DNA from: an uncultured Ruminococcus sp.
GTDB lineage: Bacteria > Bacillota > Clostridia > Oscillospirales > Ruminococcaceae
Reading direction: 5' to 3'
NCBI GenBank assembly: GCA_946540705.1
Contig: CAMNJD010000210.1
Coordinates: 1-8,136 of the forward strand
DNA: 8,136 nt
A model generated the notes under the pieces. The model saw only the letters and a program-made list of their open reading frames with translations, made no database searches and had not been told where the DNA came from. This document shows, piece by piece, positions 1 to 5,164 of the stretch. Positions within the stretch are counted from its first letter, which is position 1. Every line of letters begins with the position of its first letter. The translations under genes and the position numbers were made by a program.

Positions 1-8
1 TTTCATTT

Positions 9-36
9 TCGGGATTTTCTATCCCGATGATTTTTT
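9..36 (+). terminator. Probable rho-independent terminator of an upstream gene
   Basis: A 7-bp stem TCGGGAT (9-15) / ATCCCGA (21-27) with a 5-nt loop is followed after three bases by six T residues (31-36). It probably ends a plus-strand transcript that begins left of the window. Confidence 0.5.
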
Positions 37-40
37 CGAT

Positions 41-117
41 AACGGCTCCTGCCGTTTCTGCTTGCTCCGTCAAGCTCTGAGCGACAGCGTTCTATGATTT
101 CTGCTCCTGCGGAAATC
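41..117. other. Two hairpins with the same TCCT apical loop
   Basis: AACGGC (41-46) pairs with GCCGTT (51-56). A 9-bp stem with one G-T wobble, 96-104 with 109-117, is unrelated in its lower part. Both present the same 8-nt tip GCTCCTGC with a TCCT loop. On the plus-strand RNA the loop is complementary to Shine-Dalgarno AGGA; on the minus-strand RNA it would display AGGA. This may be part of a structured RNA, but no transcript is demonstrated. Confidence 0.35.
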
Positions 118-126
118 TTCTGCCCT

Positions 127-143
127 GCTATGATAATCATAGC
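127..143. repeat. 17-bp perfect dyad
   Basis: GCTATGATAATCATAGC is fully symmetrical about a single central base (135). It could be an operator-type protein site or a small hairpin. I see no other copy in the window. Confidence 0.4.
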
Positions 144-230
144 CGATTATTCCGCAGCCGTCAAGGTGTTTTCAGAAAATTTTTCGGACGCTGAAAATTT
201 CCCCGGTCAAAATGCCGAAGGGCTGAGTTT

Positions 231-280
231 GTACTGAATTGTCCTGTATTATCCTGTATTGTTCTGTATTGCCCTGATTT
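231..280. repeat. Five tandem 10-bp repeats
   Basis: Five consecutive decamers (231-240, 241-250, 251-260, 261-270, 271-280) fit the consensus GTCCTGTATT; the middle three match best and the outer two are degenerate. The 10-bp period is close to one helical turn, so a bound protein would contact one face of the DNA repeatedly, as iterons or some oriT/partition sites do. The function is inferred only from spacing. Confidence 0.6.
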
Positions 281-300
281 GCAAAGTTGATGTTGCAAAT
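277..300. repeat. 8-bp inverted repeat with 8-nt spacer
   Basis: ATTTGCAA (277-284) and TTGCAAAT (293-300) are perfect complements, directly next to the decamer array. Proximity suggests the two belong to one protein-binding or nicking region. It lacks a T-tract, so it is not an obvious terminator. Confidence 0.45.
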
Positions 301-378
301 GAGTTTTTCCCAGTTATTCTGGACTTTTCAGGCTCTGAAAGTTTGTGCGCAATGCCAGTAGATTTTTAGGTTTCGGGC

Positions 379-388
379 GCGCTATAAT
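379..388 (+). promoter_or_regulatory. Possible -10 element for the 444 gene
   Basis: A perfect TATAAT (383-388) lies 55 nt before the ATG at 444. I find no good -35 at the expected distance. The preceding bases GCGC are identical to those before the -10 of the recombinase promoter (1093-1102), giving a shared decamer GCGCTATAAT, so the two promoters may be related. Confidence 0.4.
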
Positions 389-443
389 TATATCACAGGG
401 ATTAATTCCTGCGAAAGAATTCGATAGAAAGGAAGGTGATGAT

Positions 444-776
444 ATGGCTGATACGATTGCCCTTGATGATGCAGTCAGGGAAAAGGTCGCAAAGCTCGAT
501 GAGAAGATCAGTAAGCTGAAGGATCGCATTGCCGCTGATACGGCGCAGTGTGCGAAGCTCTCAGCGAAAAGAGATGTTCTTGTTTTCCGTTCGATCAAGA
601 CAAAGTATGGTCTTGAAGGTCAGGCTCTTGCGGATATGATCCTCCGTGAACACGAACAGGCTCAGAAGCTCGGTGCGGACAATAAGCCTGATGCAAAAGT
701 GAGCAATGCTGTTTCCGAGAAAATGGTCGGACAGCTCTCATTCGATGATGAGAAGAAGAATCCCTATGCGGATTGA
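444..776 (+). CDS. Small coiled-coil protein, mobile-element type (DUF4315-like)
   Basis: This 110-aa protein has the start MADTIALDD, preceded by a strong AAAGGAAGG ribosome binding site (about 428-436). That decides ATG 444 over the in-frame ATG at 345, whose extension has no ribosome binding site. Residues about 10-45 form an amphipathic, heptad-like helix rich in Lys, Asp and Ala (KLDEKISKLKDRIAAD), followed by a hydrophobic/charged segment VLVFRSIKTKYGL and an acidic, Lys-rich tail. The helix plus VRSI-like segment recalls DUF4315-type small proteins of clostridial conjugative elements, but this is a resemblance from memory rather than a firm assignment. It has no signal peptide, no membrane segment and no enzymatic motif. 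It precedes the 53-aa ORF and the recombinase, so it is probably part of the same element. The biochemical role is unknown. Confidence 0.7.
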   Translation: MADTIALDDAVREKVAKLDEKISKLKDRIAADTAQCAKLSAKRDVLVFRSIKTKYGLEGQALADMILREHEQAQKLGADNKPDAKVSNAVSEKMVGQLSFDDEKKNPYAD

Positions 777-798
777 AATACATCCGACAACAAAACGA

Positions 799-841
799 GA
801 CCATGATGATCTGGTCACTGTGCAGGAGTAACGATCCTGCA
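799..841 (+). promoter_or_regulatory. Two adjacent hairpins in the leader before the TTG ORF
   Basis: GACCA (799-803) pairs with TGGTC (812-816), and TGCAGGA (821-827) pairs with TCCTGCA (835-841) around a 7-nt loop. Neither is followed by a T-tract. CCTGC at 836-840 can alternatively pair with GCAGG at 874-878, a few bases before the ribosome binding site at 882-888, so two mutually exclusive folds are possible. This is compatible with translational control of the next gene; the folding is by eye. Confidence 0.35.
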
Positions 842-892
842 ACATCAAGCTATGCGTGTAGAGATAGATTATCGCAGGCGGAAAGGAGCTAA
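803..892 (+). CDS. Possible 28-residue leader peptide abutting the next gene
   Basis: ATG ATG at 803 opens 29 codons and ends with TAA at 890-892, directly against the TTG start at 893 in the same frame. The peptide begins MMIWSLCRSND. The next gene's ribosome binding site is embedded in its last codons, so translation of the leader would deliver ribosomes to the TTG and also melt the hairpin at 821-841. The ribosome binding site in front of 803 is poor (only an ACGAGA-like stretch), so the ORF may be fortuitous. Confidence 0.25.
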   Translation: MMIWSLCRSNDPATSSYACRDRLSQAERS

Positions 893-1054
893 TTGGAGAC
901 AACCAAAGCCGTAGAGAAAGATAAGGCGAAAAGCACGATCTCCGAAAAGAAGATCAAGGTCAAACTGACCTACCCTGAGAATGTTCCTGAGCCTATTCGC
1001 CAGGAGAAGATCAACCGTATCTATGACATTCTCGCAAAGCATATCGCTGAGTAA
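893..1054 (+). CDS. 53-aa hypothetical protein upstream of the recombinase
   Basis: The TTG start at 893 is preceded by AAAGGAG (882-888), and there is no in-frame ATG before the upstream stop at 890-892. The product is very basic and acidic (mostly Lys/Glu in residues 5-20), then has a compact segment KIKVKLTYPENV followed by a predicted helix EKINRIYDILAKHIAE to the C-terminus. The shape, a short beta-strand then one helix in about 50 residues immediately upstream of a large serine recombinase, is like the accessory proteins of Tn4451-type elements (TnpW-like), but I cannot confirm membership. It may be an accessory or excision factor. It was missed by a length-limited ORF search because of its TTG start and small size. 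No terminator separates it from the recombinase promoter. Confidence 0.6.
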   Translation: METTKAVEKDKAKSTISEKKIKVKLTYPENVPEPIRQEKINRIYDILAKHIAE

Positions 1055-1073
1055 ATAATTTTTGGAAAACTAC

Positions 1074-1102
1074 TTGCAGTCTCAGCCGATATGCGCTATA
1101 AT
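1074..1102 (+). promoter_or_regulatory. Recombinase promoter
   Basis: TTGCAG (1074-1079), a 17-bp spacer and a perfect TATAAT (1097-1102) lie 53 nt before the recombinase ATG. The -10 is inside the loop of the inverted repeat 1083-1124, so a protein bound to that repeat would block transcription. Confidence 0.75.
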
Positions 1103-1124
1103 ATAAATACCGCATGATCGGCTG
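1083..1124. promoter_or_regulatory. Long inverted repeat around the recombinase -10 box
   Basis: CAGCCGATATGCG (1083-1095) is mirrored by CGCATGATCGGCTG (1111-1124) with one extra G in the right arm; the 15-bp centre holds the -10 box. Either an operator for autoregulation or a recombinase attachment/crossover-type site would fit, since large serine recombinases commonly have their att site just upstream of the gene. No second copy is visible in the window. Confidence 0.55.
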
Positions 1125-1154
1125 TACGATTGAAAATATCGGAGGTCGATTGTA

Positions 1155-2702
1155 ATGAAAAATATCAAAACCAACAAAAACGGAATTACGGCAATTTACG
1201 TCCGCCGTTCCGTGAGCGACAAGGATAAGGGCAACAATAGTTTGTCCATTTCCGCACAGAGGGAGGAATGTATAAAATTCGTAGGTGACTGCGAATATCA
1301 GGTGTATTGCGACGATGGCAAATCGGGAAAAGATGTTCAGCACAGACCTGAGTTTATGCAGATGATGCAGGATGCCCGTGACGGTCTTATCAGCCGTATC
1401 GTTGTGAAGAAATATGACCGTTTCAGCAGAAATATGAGAGAGTATCTCAACATCACGGACGAGCTGGACAAGTATGGTGTGACCGTGTACTCCCTTTCAG
1501 AGCCGTTTAACACGGAAACAAAAGAGGGACGTATGATGCGTAACAATCTGCTGAACTTTGCAGAGTTTGAGCGTGAAACTATCGCCGCCCGTGTTGCCGA
1601 TGCTTACAGCACAAGAGCGAGAGAAACAGGCTTTTATCAGGGCGGTAAAACATATTACGGCTTCGTATCCGAGAGAAGAACAATTAACGGCAAAACAGGC
1701 TCGGTGCTTGTTCCGTCCGAACAGGCTGAGTCGGTGAAGATCGCCTATGACATTTACAAAAATCCGTCTACTTCTCTTAAAGATGTCATTGAGTATTTCA
1801 AGGAACATGATGTGTACACGCTCACAAAGAAAAACGGTCAGATGGTGGATAACATGGATCGTTCTCATATCAGCCGTATTCTTGAAAGTCCGTTATACGT
1901 TTGTGCTGACAAGGAAGTCTATGCGTTTTTTGTTTCCAAAGGCTATGAAATTCTCGATGATATTGAAGCCTATGACGGTGTTCATGGTGTATTTATCCAT
2001 AGGACTTCGGGTGTCACTTTTGTAAAGCTCGGTTACCATGAGGGGCTTATCGATCCGCAAACGTGGCTTGCGGTGCAGGACAAGAAATCTCACAACAGAC
2101 GTATCCCCAATAATGCCAATGCAAACCATTCGTGGCTTACAGGCTTTCTCAAATGTGGTCACTGCGGTTATCATCTGGAGATCCACTACTACGATAACGC
2201 AGCAGGCACAAGGCGTTACCGCTATCTGAGGGATTCGGGTGCATATCGCAAGGAGGGCTGTGTGAGGAAGTTTCTGAAAACCCGTCCCGACGAAGTGGAA
2301 AAGGCAGTCGAGCAGGCTATGCGTGACCGTATAGATCAGCTTGTTATCGCAAGGCATACTGCCGATGCTCCTGACACGGAAAACGATGCACTGAGGGCTG
2401 AGATCATCAAGATAGATGAGGAAATACGCAAGCTAATGAAAAAGCTCGCAGATGCCGATACGGTGCTGTTTGAGTACATTCAGACAACGGTCAACGAACT
2501 GCACGAAAAGAAATCCGAACTCGAAAGAAAAATGCAGACCAAAGCTCGCAAGCGTAAGTCTATTGATACAAAGCCGTTGGAAGAGCCTATGAAGATATGG
2601 GACACGCTCACTATCCCCGAAAAGCACGATCTCGCCTCGCTGATGATCGAGGTGGTCTATGTGAGCGATGAAAACGGCATTGAAGTGAAATTCAGTATAT
2701 AA
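1155..2702 (+). CDS. Large serine recombinase (site-specific integrase/transposase)
   Basis: A 515-aa member of the large serine recombinase family, which cuts and rejoins DNA through a phosphoserine link to integrate and excise mobile elements. The N-terminal resolvase domain is about residues 11-155: IYVRRS gives the catalytic Ser19, SISAQREEC follows, and DRFSRN is at 88-93. The Recombinase domain (PF07508-like) is about 158-270, starting at GFYQGGKTYYGF. A zinc-ribbon region is about 328-375, with CGHC at Cys334/Cys337 and Cys369. The usual third cysteine in the YRC-type motif is absent (YRYLRDSG). A charged coiled coil (about 407-465) precedes a short C-terminal segment. The start is set by GGAGGT at 1141-1146, 8 nt before ATG. 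The length is typical of Tn4451 TnpX-like or prophage/ICE integrases. Which element it moves, and that element's ends, cannot be seen here. Confidence 0.95.
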   Translation: MKNIKTNKNGITAIYVRRSVSDKDKGNNSLSISAQREECIKFVGDCEYQVYCDDGKSGKDVQHRPEFMQMMQDARDGLISRIVVKKYDRFSRNMREYLNITDELDKYGVTVYSLSEPFNTETKEGRMMRNNLLNFAEFERETIAARVADAYSTRARETGFYQGGKTYYGFVSERRTINGKTGSVLVPSEQAESVKIAYDIYKNPSTSLKDVIEYFKEHDVYTLTKKNGQMVDNMDRSHISRILESPLYVCADKEVYAFFVSKGYEILDDIEAYDGVHGVFIHRTSGVTFVKLGYHEGLIDPQTWLAVQDKKSHNRRIPNNANANHSWLTGFLKCGHCGYHLEIHYYDNAAGTRRYRYLRDSGAYRKEGCVRKFLKTRPDEVEKAVEQAMRDRIDQLVIARHTADAPDTENDALRAEIIKIDEEIRKLMKKLADADTVLFEYIQTTVNELHEKKSELERKMQTKARKRKSIDTKPLEEPMKIWDTLTIPEKHDLASLMIEVVYVSDENGIEVKFSI

Positions 2703-2706
2703 AGAG

Positions 2707-2727
2707 ACGGCTATAATAAGCCGTTTT
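2707..2727 (+). terminator. Weak hairpin terminator after the recombinase
   Basis: ACGGCT (2707-2712) pairs with AGCCGT (2719-2724) around ATAATA, followed by TTT. The stem is only 6 bp and the T-tract short, so read-through into the next gene is likely. The same bases contain TATAAT (2712-2717) that could serve as a -10, but no good -35 is present. Confidence 0.4.
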
Positions 2728-2749
2728 CGGAATATGGTGGAGTGCCGCA

Positions 2750-3070
2750 ATGGGCGTTCCTGTTGAGAAGCCAGTGAAGAAACCGGCGTCAAAGAAAACC
2801 GCTGCCGCAAAGAAGCCTGCAACGAAAGCAAAGGCAACCGCGAAGCCCGCTGCCAAGACAGCGAAGGCTGCAACCGCGCCGAAGGAAACTGTCAAGATTC
2901 AGTTTGGCGAGGATGAGTATGATTATGCTGAAATCAGAAAAGCCGTCGAAGCCGATTACAAGGGCAAGGTCAAGGGCAGAATCAAGTCGGTCGAGATTTA
3001 CATCAAGCCGGAGGACAAGGCTGTTTACTATGTGGTCAATGGCGATTTCTCCGATAAGATTGCGCTTTGA
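2750..3070 (+). CDS. DUF6465-like protein with Lys/Ala-rich tail
   Basis: A 106-aa protein in two parts. Residues about 5-48 are almost entirely Lys, Ala, Pro and Thr (repeats such as KKPA and KATAKPAAK), resembling histone H1-like or other nucleic-acid-binding tails. Residues about 49-106 form a compact domain, VKIQFGEDEYDYAEIRKAV then a helix and VEIYIKPEDKAVYYVVNGDFSDKIAL; the pairing of IYIKPE with YYVVN is characteristic of DUF6465, common in clostridial genomes and elements. GGTGGAG at 2736-2742 supports ATG 2750; the earlier ATG at 2734 is in another frame. The function is unknown; DNA or RNA binding is inferred from the tail. The gene is flanked by a weak terminator upstream and a good one downstream, so it may be monocistronic or a read-through partner of the recombinase. 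Confidence 0.85.
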   Translation: MGVPVEKPVKKPASKKTAAAKKPATKAKATAKPAAKTAKAATAPKETVKIQFGEDEYDYAEIRKAVEADYKGKVKGRIKSVEIYIKPEDKAVYYVVNGDFSDKIAL

Positions 3071-3084
3071 TTGAACACTACAAG

Positions 3085-3122
3085 AAACGGGAACAATTCA
3101 ATGCGGGTTGCTCCCGTTTTCT
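3085..3122 (+). terminator. Rho-independent terminator
   Basis: AAACGGGA (3085-3092) pairs with TCCCGTTT (3112-3119), with CAA/TTG extending the stem past one mismatch. The stem ends in TTTT (3117-3120), then CTGT. It lies 15 nt past the DUF6465-like stop codon. Confidence 0.75.
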
Positions 3123-3155
3123 GTATATTCTGATTGAAAGAATGGAGGATTCCCC

Positions 3156-3917
3156 ATGATCAACCTTTTTTTCAGAGATACTGCGGCTGGCAGCGGGGCA
3201 TATTACAGAAAGAAACTTGGAATTGAAAACACCACGATTCTTCCGCTGGGTTTATCCCTTCATGCCGGAGATGTTTCCGAACCGTTCAGCATCAGTAGAC
3301 GGAAAGATGTTTATAATGCTTATTTTGAGCTTGACAAGGATGTTGCTCACGAAATCGAAAAGCTGAATCTTGCTTTGAAAACTGACCGGCAGCTTTGTTT
3401 ATGGTTCACCAAAACTGATGTTGATGAATATCTTGGGATGCTTGCGACCATTTATCAATACTACGGAAAAGGAATCGCTTTCTTTCAGTGCGATTGTTCT
3501 GAAATATGCGCGAGTGTATCAGATTTGCAGAATCATACTGCATTTGGCAAAGTGCAAATGCGGAAGGTTTATGATGCTGAAATTGAGGATTTGCTGATTG
3601 AATGGGAACAAATCCGATCTGTGAACGCTGCTCTGCGAATGATAAAGAATGGAAAGGTAATCAATCTGTCTGCTGACTATATCGACGAGCGTATTTTCTC
3701 TATTTTGGGCGATTATGACACAAAGGTCTCGGTGATTTGTGATCGCATCACACGGCAGGAAGATATGAGCCGAAAGCTGACCTTTGTTCTTTACAGAATC
3801 AGGCAGTTAATTGAGGATGGGAAAATCAACATTGTTTCCGAAGCGTATACGCCGGAAAACGCACATGAAGGTGCGCCTATGAAAGATATTATGAAGTATG
3901 TCATCAGACGCTCATAA
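3156..3917 (+). CDS. DUF1835/DUF3658-like protein
   Basis: A 253-aa cytoplasmic protein. The N-terminal part (about 1-130) has the DUF1835 pattern: a Met-rich beta start with D..AAGSGAYYRKKLG, then ILPLGLSLHAGDVS and SRRKDVYNAYF, and later QLCLWFTKTDVDEYLGMLATIY. The C-terminal part (about 145-245) resembles DUF3658: LLIEWEQIRSVNAALRMI, a predicted YIDERIFSIL helix and LYRIRQLIEDGKI. Proteins with this pair of domains are widespread in Firmicutes and uncharacterised. GGAGG at 3144-3148, 7 nt before ATG 3156, fixes the start. There is no membrane segment or signal. It sits alone between two terminators, and its promoter is not clear. Family assignment is from recalled motifs, so other interpretations are possible. 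Confidence 0.75.
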   Translation: MINLFFRDTAAGSGAYYRKKLGIENTTILPLGLSLHAGDVSEPFSISRRKDVYNAYFELDKDVAHEIEKLNLALKTDRQLCLWFTKTDVDEYLGMLATIYQYYGKGIAFFQCDCSEICASVSDLQNHTAFGKVQMRKVYDAEIEDLLIEWEQIRSVNAALRMIKNGKVINLSADYIDERIFSILGDYDTKVSVICDRITRQEDMSRKLTFVLYRIRQLIEDGKINIVSEAYTPENAHEGAPMKDIMKYVIRRS

Positions 3918-3935
3918 TACTTCGTGCTTTTTTCT
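3891..3935 (+). terminator. Terminator overlapping the DUF1835-like gene end
   Basis: GAAGTAT (3893-3899) pairs with ATACTTC (3917-3923), extendable to 9 bp with a G-T wobble, and is followed by TTTTTTCTTTC at about 3928-3938. The left arm lies inside the last codons of the gene. Confidence 0.6.
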
Positions 3936-3959
3936 TTCAGCGAGGTATCTTTTCCCCTA

Positions 3960-3988
3960 TTGACAAAGCATCCATGATGTGATATTAT
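3960..3988 (+). promoter_or_regulatory. Strong promoter of the SRAP operon
   Basis: A perfect TTGACA (3960-3965), 17-bp spacer and TATTAT (3983-3988) end 41 nt before the SRAP start. I see no GAAC-N4-GTTC LexA-type box, so SOS control is not supported. It is followed by four closely spaced genes and no internal terminator until 6059. Confidence 0.85.
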
Positions 3989-4029
3989 CAAGAGAGGATA
4001 TATGTTCGCGCTGATTGGAGGTGACCGTC

Positions 4030-4716
4030 ATGTGTACTCGGTTCTATGCCGATTCCCATTCCTTATCCTATTTCATCGAAAGAGCGCAGCAGCTGCCGCT
4101 TGCGGAAGAAATGGTGAGAAAGCTGTCGAAGAATATGTCTATGTCAGGCGATATCCGCCCGACCGACACGGCAGCAGTGCTTGCCCCGAACAAGCAGGGA
4201 AACATGGCGGTATTTCCGATGGTATGGGGCTTTACGCACGATGCTGCTTCCAAGCCAATCATTAACTGTCGTGTTGAGACCGCCGATCAGAAGGCATTAT
4301 GGAAGGATTCATGGTACAGACGGCGGTGCATCATTCCGGCATCGTGGTATTTTGAATGGGGCATCCCGCCCTCCGAAGTCGGTTTTCGGAATGCGAATGA
4401 GCAGCGCAGCATCAAGAAGGAGAAGTATGTTATCCAGCCGGAGGGAACGGAAATCACCTATCTGGCAGGTCTTTACCGCTTTGAGGAACATCAGGGAATG
4501 CAAGTGCCGGTGTTTGCCGTGCTGACAAGAGAATCTGTTGCACCTGTGCGGACGATTCATGACCGGATGCCGCTGATACTCGGCAAGGAGAATTTGCAGG
4601 GATGGATACGACCAGACAGCGATCCTGCAAGCATCTCTGAACGCGCATTGACGAATATGATAATGGAGAGAGCAAAGGACAATCCTAAATCTAATCCAGC
4701 ATTTATGCAGATTTAG
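4030..4716 (+). CDS. SRAP-domain abasic-site protein (HMCES/YedK family)
   Basis: A 228-aa SOS-response-associated-peptidase-fold protein. The family uses Cys2, exposed once Met1 is removed, to form a thiazolidine crosslink with an abasic (AP) site in single-stranded DNA, shielding it from cleavage. Here the sequence starts MCTRF, giving Cys2. The other active-site positions are visible: Asn79 in NCRVET, Glu109 in SWYFEW and His177 in TIHDRMP. Other family marks are the MVWGF segment, AGLYRF and the final conserved PVRTIHDRMP stretch. GGAGGTG at 4017-4023 fixes ATG 4030; the TTG at 4015, in frame, would put the Cys six residues in and destroy the chemistry, so it is not the start. It is the first gene of a four-gene operon from the strong promoter at 3960. 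The substrate is inferred from family knowledge. Confidence 0.95.
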   Translation: MCTRFYADSHSLSYFIERAQQLPLAEEMVRKLSKNMSMSGDIRPTDTAAVLAPNKQGNMAVFPMVWGFTHDAASKPIINCRVETADQKALWKDSWYRRRCIIPASWYFEWGIPPSEVGFRNANEQRSIKKEKYVIQPEGTEITYLAGLYRFEEHQGMQVPVFAVLTRESVAPVRTIHDRMPLILGKENLQGWIRPDSDPASISERALTNMIMERAKDNPKSNPAFMQI

Positions 4717-4732
4717 AACAGGAGCAATGATT

Positions 4733-5119
4733 ATGAAACAGTCAAATGAGAACGATAACCGAACAGATAGCGAAAGATTTAATCTGAATGCAATCAATGC
4801 GTTTATGCAGCACTTCCTCTGGATGGATTTTGAACTTGTATGGGTAAATTCACACACGCTGCAACTGCATGGATTTATAGACGAGGCGGGGGACGACAAA
4901 ATCCTCATTACGTTTTCATCTGTATATATGTCCTGTGTGCCGGTATCCTTTATTTATGAGGGGAACGATGCTTTCATTTCTATCGCAGATCAGGAACAGG
5001 CAATATCCGTCAACACAGCATATAACGTAACAATCGGACATACAGTTTTCATTTTGTCGGGCACAGATATGCAAGGCAATCTGTTTATTGTGGCGAAGCA
5101 GGTGGAAATGCTTACATGA
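4733..5119 (+). CDS. Unrecognised 128-aa protein in the SRAP operon
   Basis: Starts at ATG 4733 (MKQSNENDNR). GGAG at 4721-4724 is 8 nt before it; the ATG at 4727 is only 2 nt from the Shine-Dalgarno, so 4733 is preferred. The gene is 16 nt downstream of the SRAP stop and 45 nt before the next gene. The sequence is hydrophobic and acidic with alternating beta-like segments: WMDFELVWVNSHTLQLHGFID, KILITFSSVYMSCVPVSFIY, then NVTIGHTVFILSGTD and NLFIVAKQVEML. It has no signal, no transmembrane helix of convincing length and no catalytic motif. A compact beta-rich or alpha/beta fold is likely. I do not recognise the family. Operon position suggests a partner of the SRAP or nuclease proteins, which is inference only. 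Confidence 0.7.
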   Translation: MKQSNENDNRTDSERFNLNAINAFMQHFLWMDFELVWVNSHTLQLHGFIDEAGDDKILITFSSVYMSCVPVSFIYEGNDAFISIADQEQAISVNTAYNVTIGHTVFILSGTDMQGNLFIVAKQVEMLT

Positions 5120-5164
5120 AGAAGGATATGCCCTGACAATGATCCAGAAAGATAGAGGTGTCCT

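Larger units (their letters stand above)
1..443. other. Gene-free, hairpin- and repeat-rich region
   Basis: No reading frame here is convincing on either strand: stops interrupt all plus frames by about position 100, and no open minus frame has a ribosome binding site. In-frame extension of the 444 gene back to 345 is possible, but it has no ribosome binding site and crosses a TATAAT box. The region is dense in inverted repeats: 9-15/21-27, 41-46/51-56, 96-104/109-117, 127-143, 169-175/191-197, 277-284/293-300, 310-313/319-322 and 326-331/335-340, plus five tandem decamers at 231-280. Such density suits a regulatory, RNA or DNA-processing region (origin, oriT or a structured RNA). No specific role can be assigned. 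Confidence 0.6.

Noticed and set aside
1..230. 3' end of an upstream protein gene
   Set aside because: The longest plus frame ends near position 97 with no recognisable protein, and a hairpin-plus-T terminator at 9-36 suggests transcription has already ended.
231..280. CRISPR array
   Set aside because: The repeats are 10 bp and tandem with no spacers; there are no cas genes.
345..443. N-terminal extension of the 444 gene to ATG 345
   Set aside because: It has no ribosome binding site, crosses a TATAAT box and would encode a sequence unlike the rest; GGAAGG before 444 marks the real start.
314..804. Minus-strand ORFs over the 444 gene
   Set aside because: They are antisense shadows of the coiled-coil gene, without ribosome binding sites or recognisable motifs.
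1893..2357. 154-codon minus-strand ORF inside the recombinase
   Set aside because: The plus-strand recombinase frame has clear resolvase and zinc-ribbon motifs across this region.
4015..4029. TTG start of the SRAP gene at 4015
   Set aside because: It would bury the catalytic Cys2 behind extra residues; GGAGGTG at 4017-4023 lies correctly for ATG 4030.
3940..4030. LexA/SOS box in front of the SRAP gene
   Set aside because: No GAAC-N4-GTTC-type sequence is present between the terminator and the start codon.
4309..4908. 199-codon minus-strand ORF
   Set aside because: It overlaps the SRAP active-site region and the start of the next gene and has no supporting ribosome binding site or domain.
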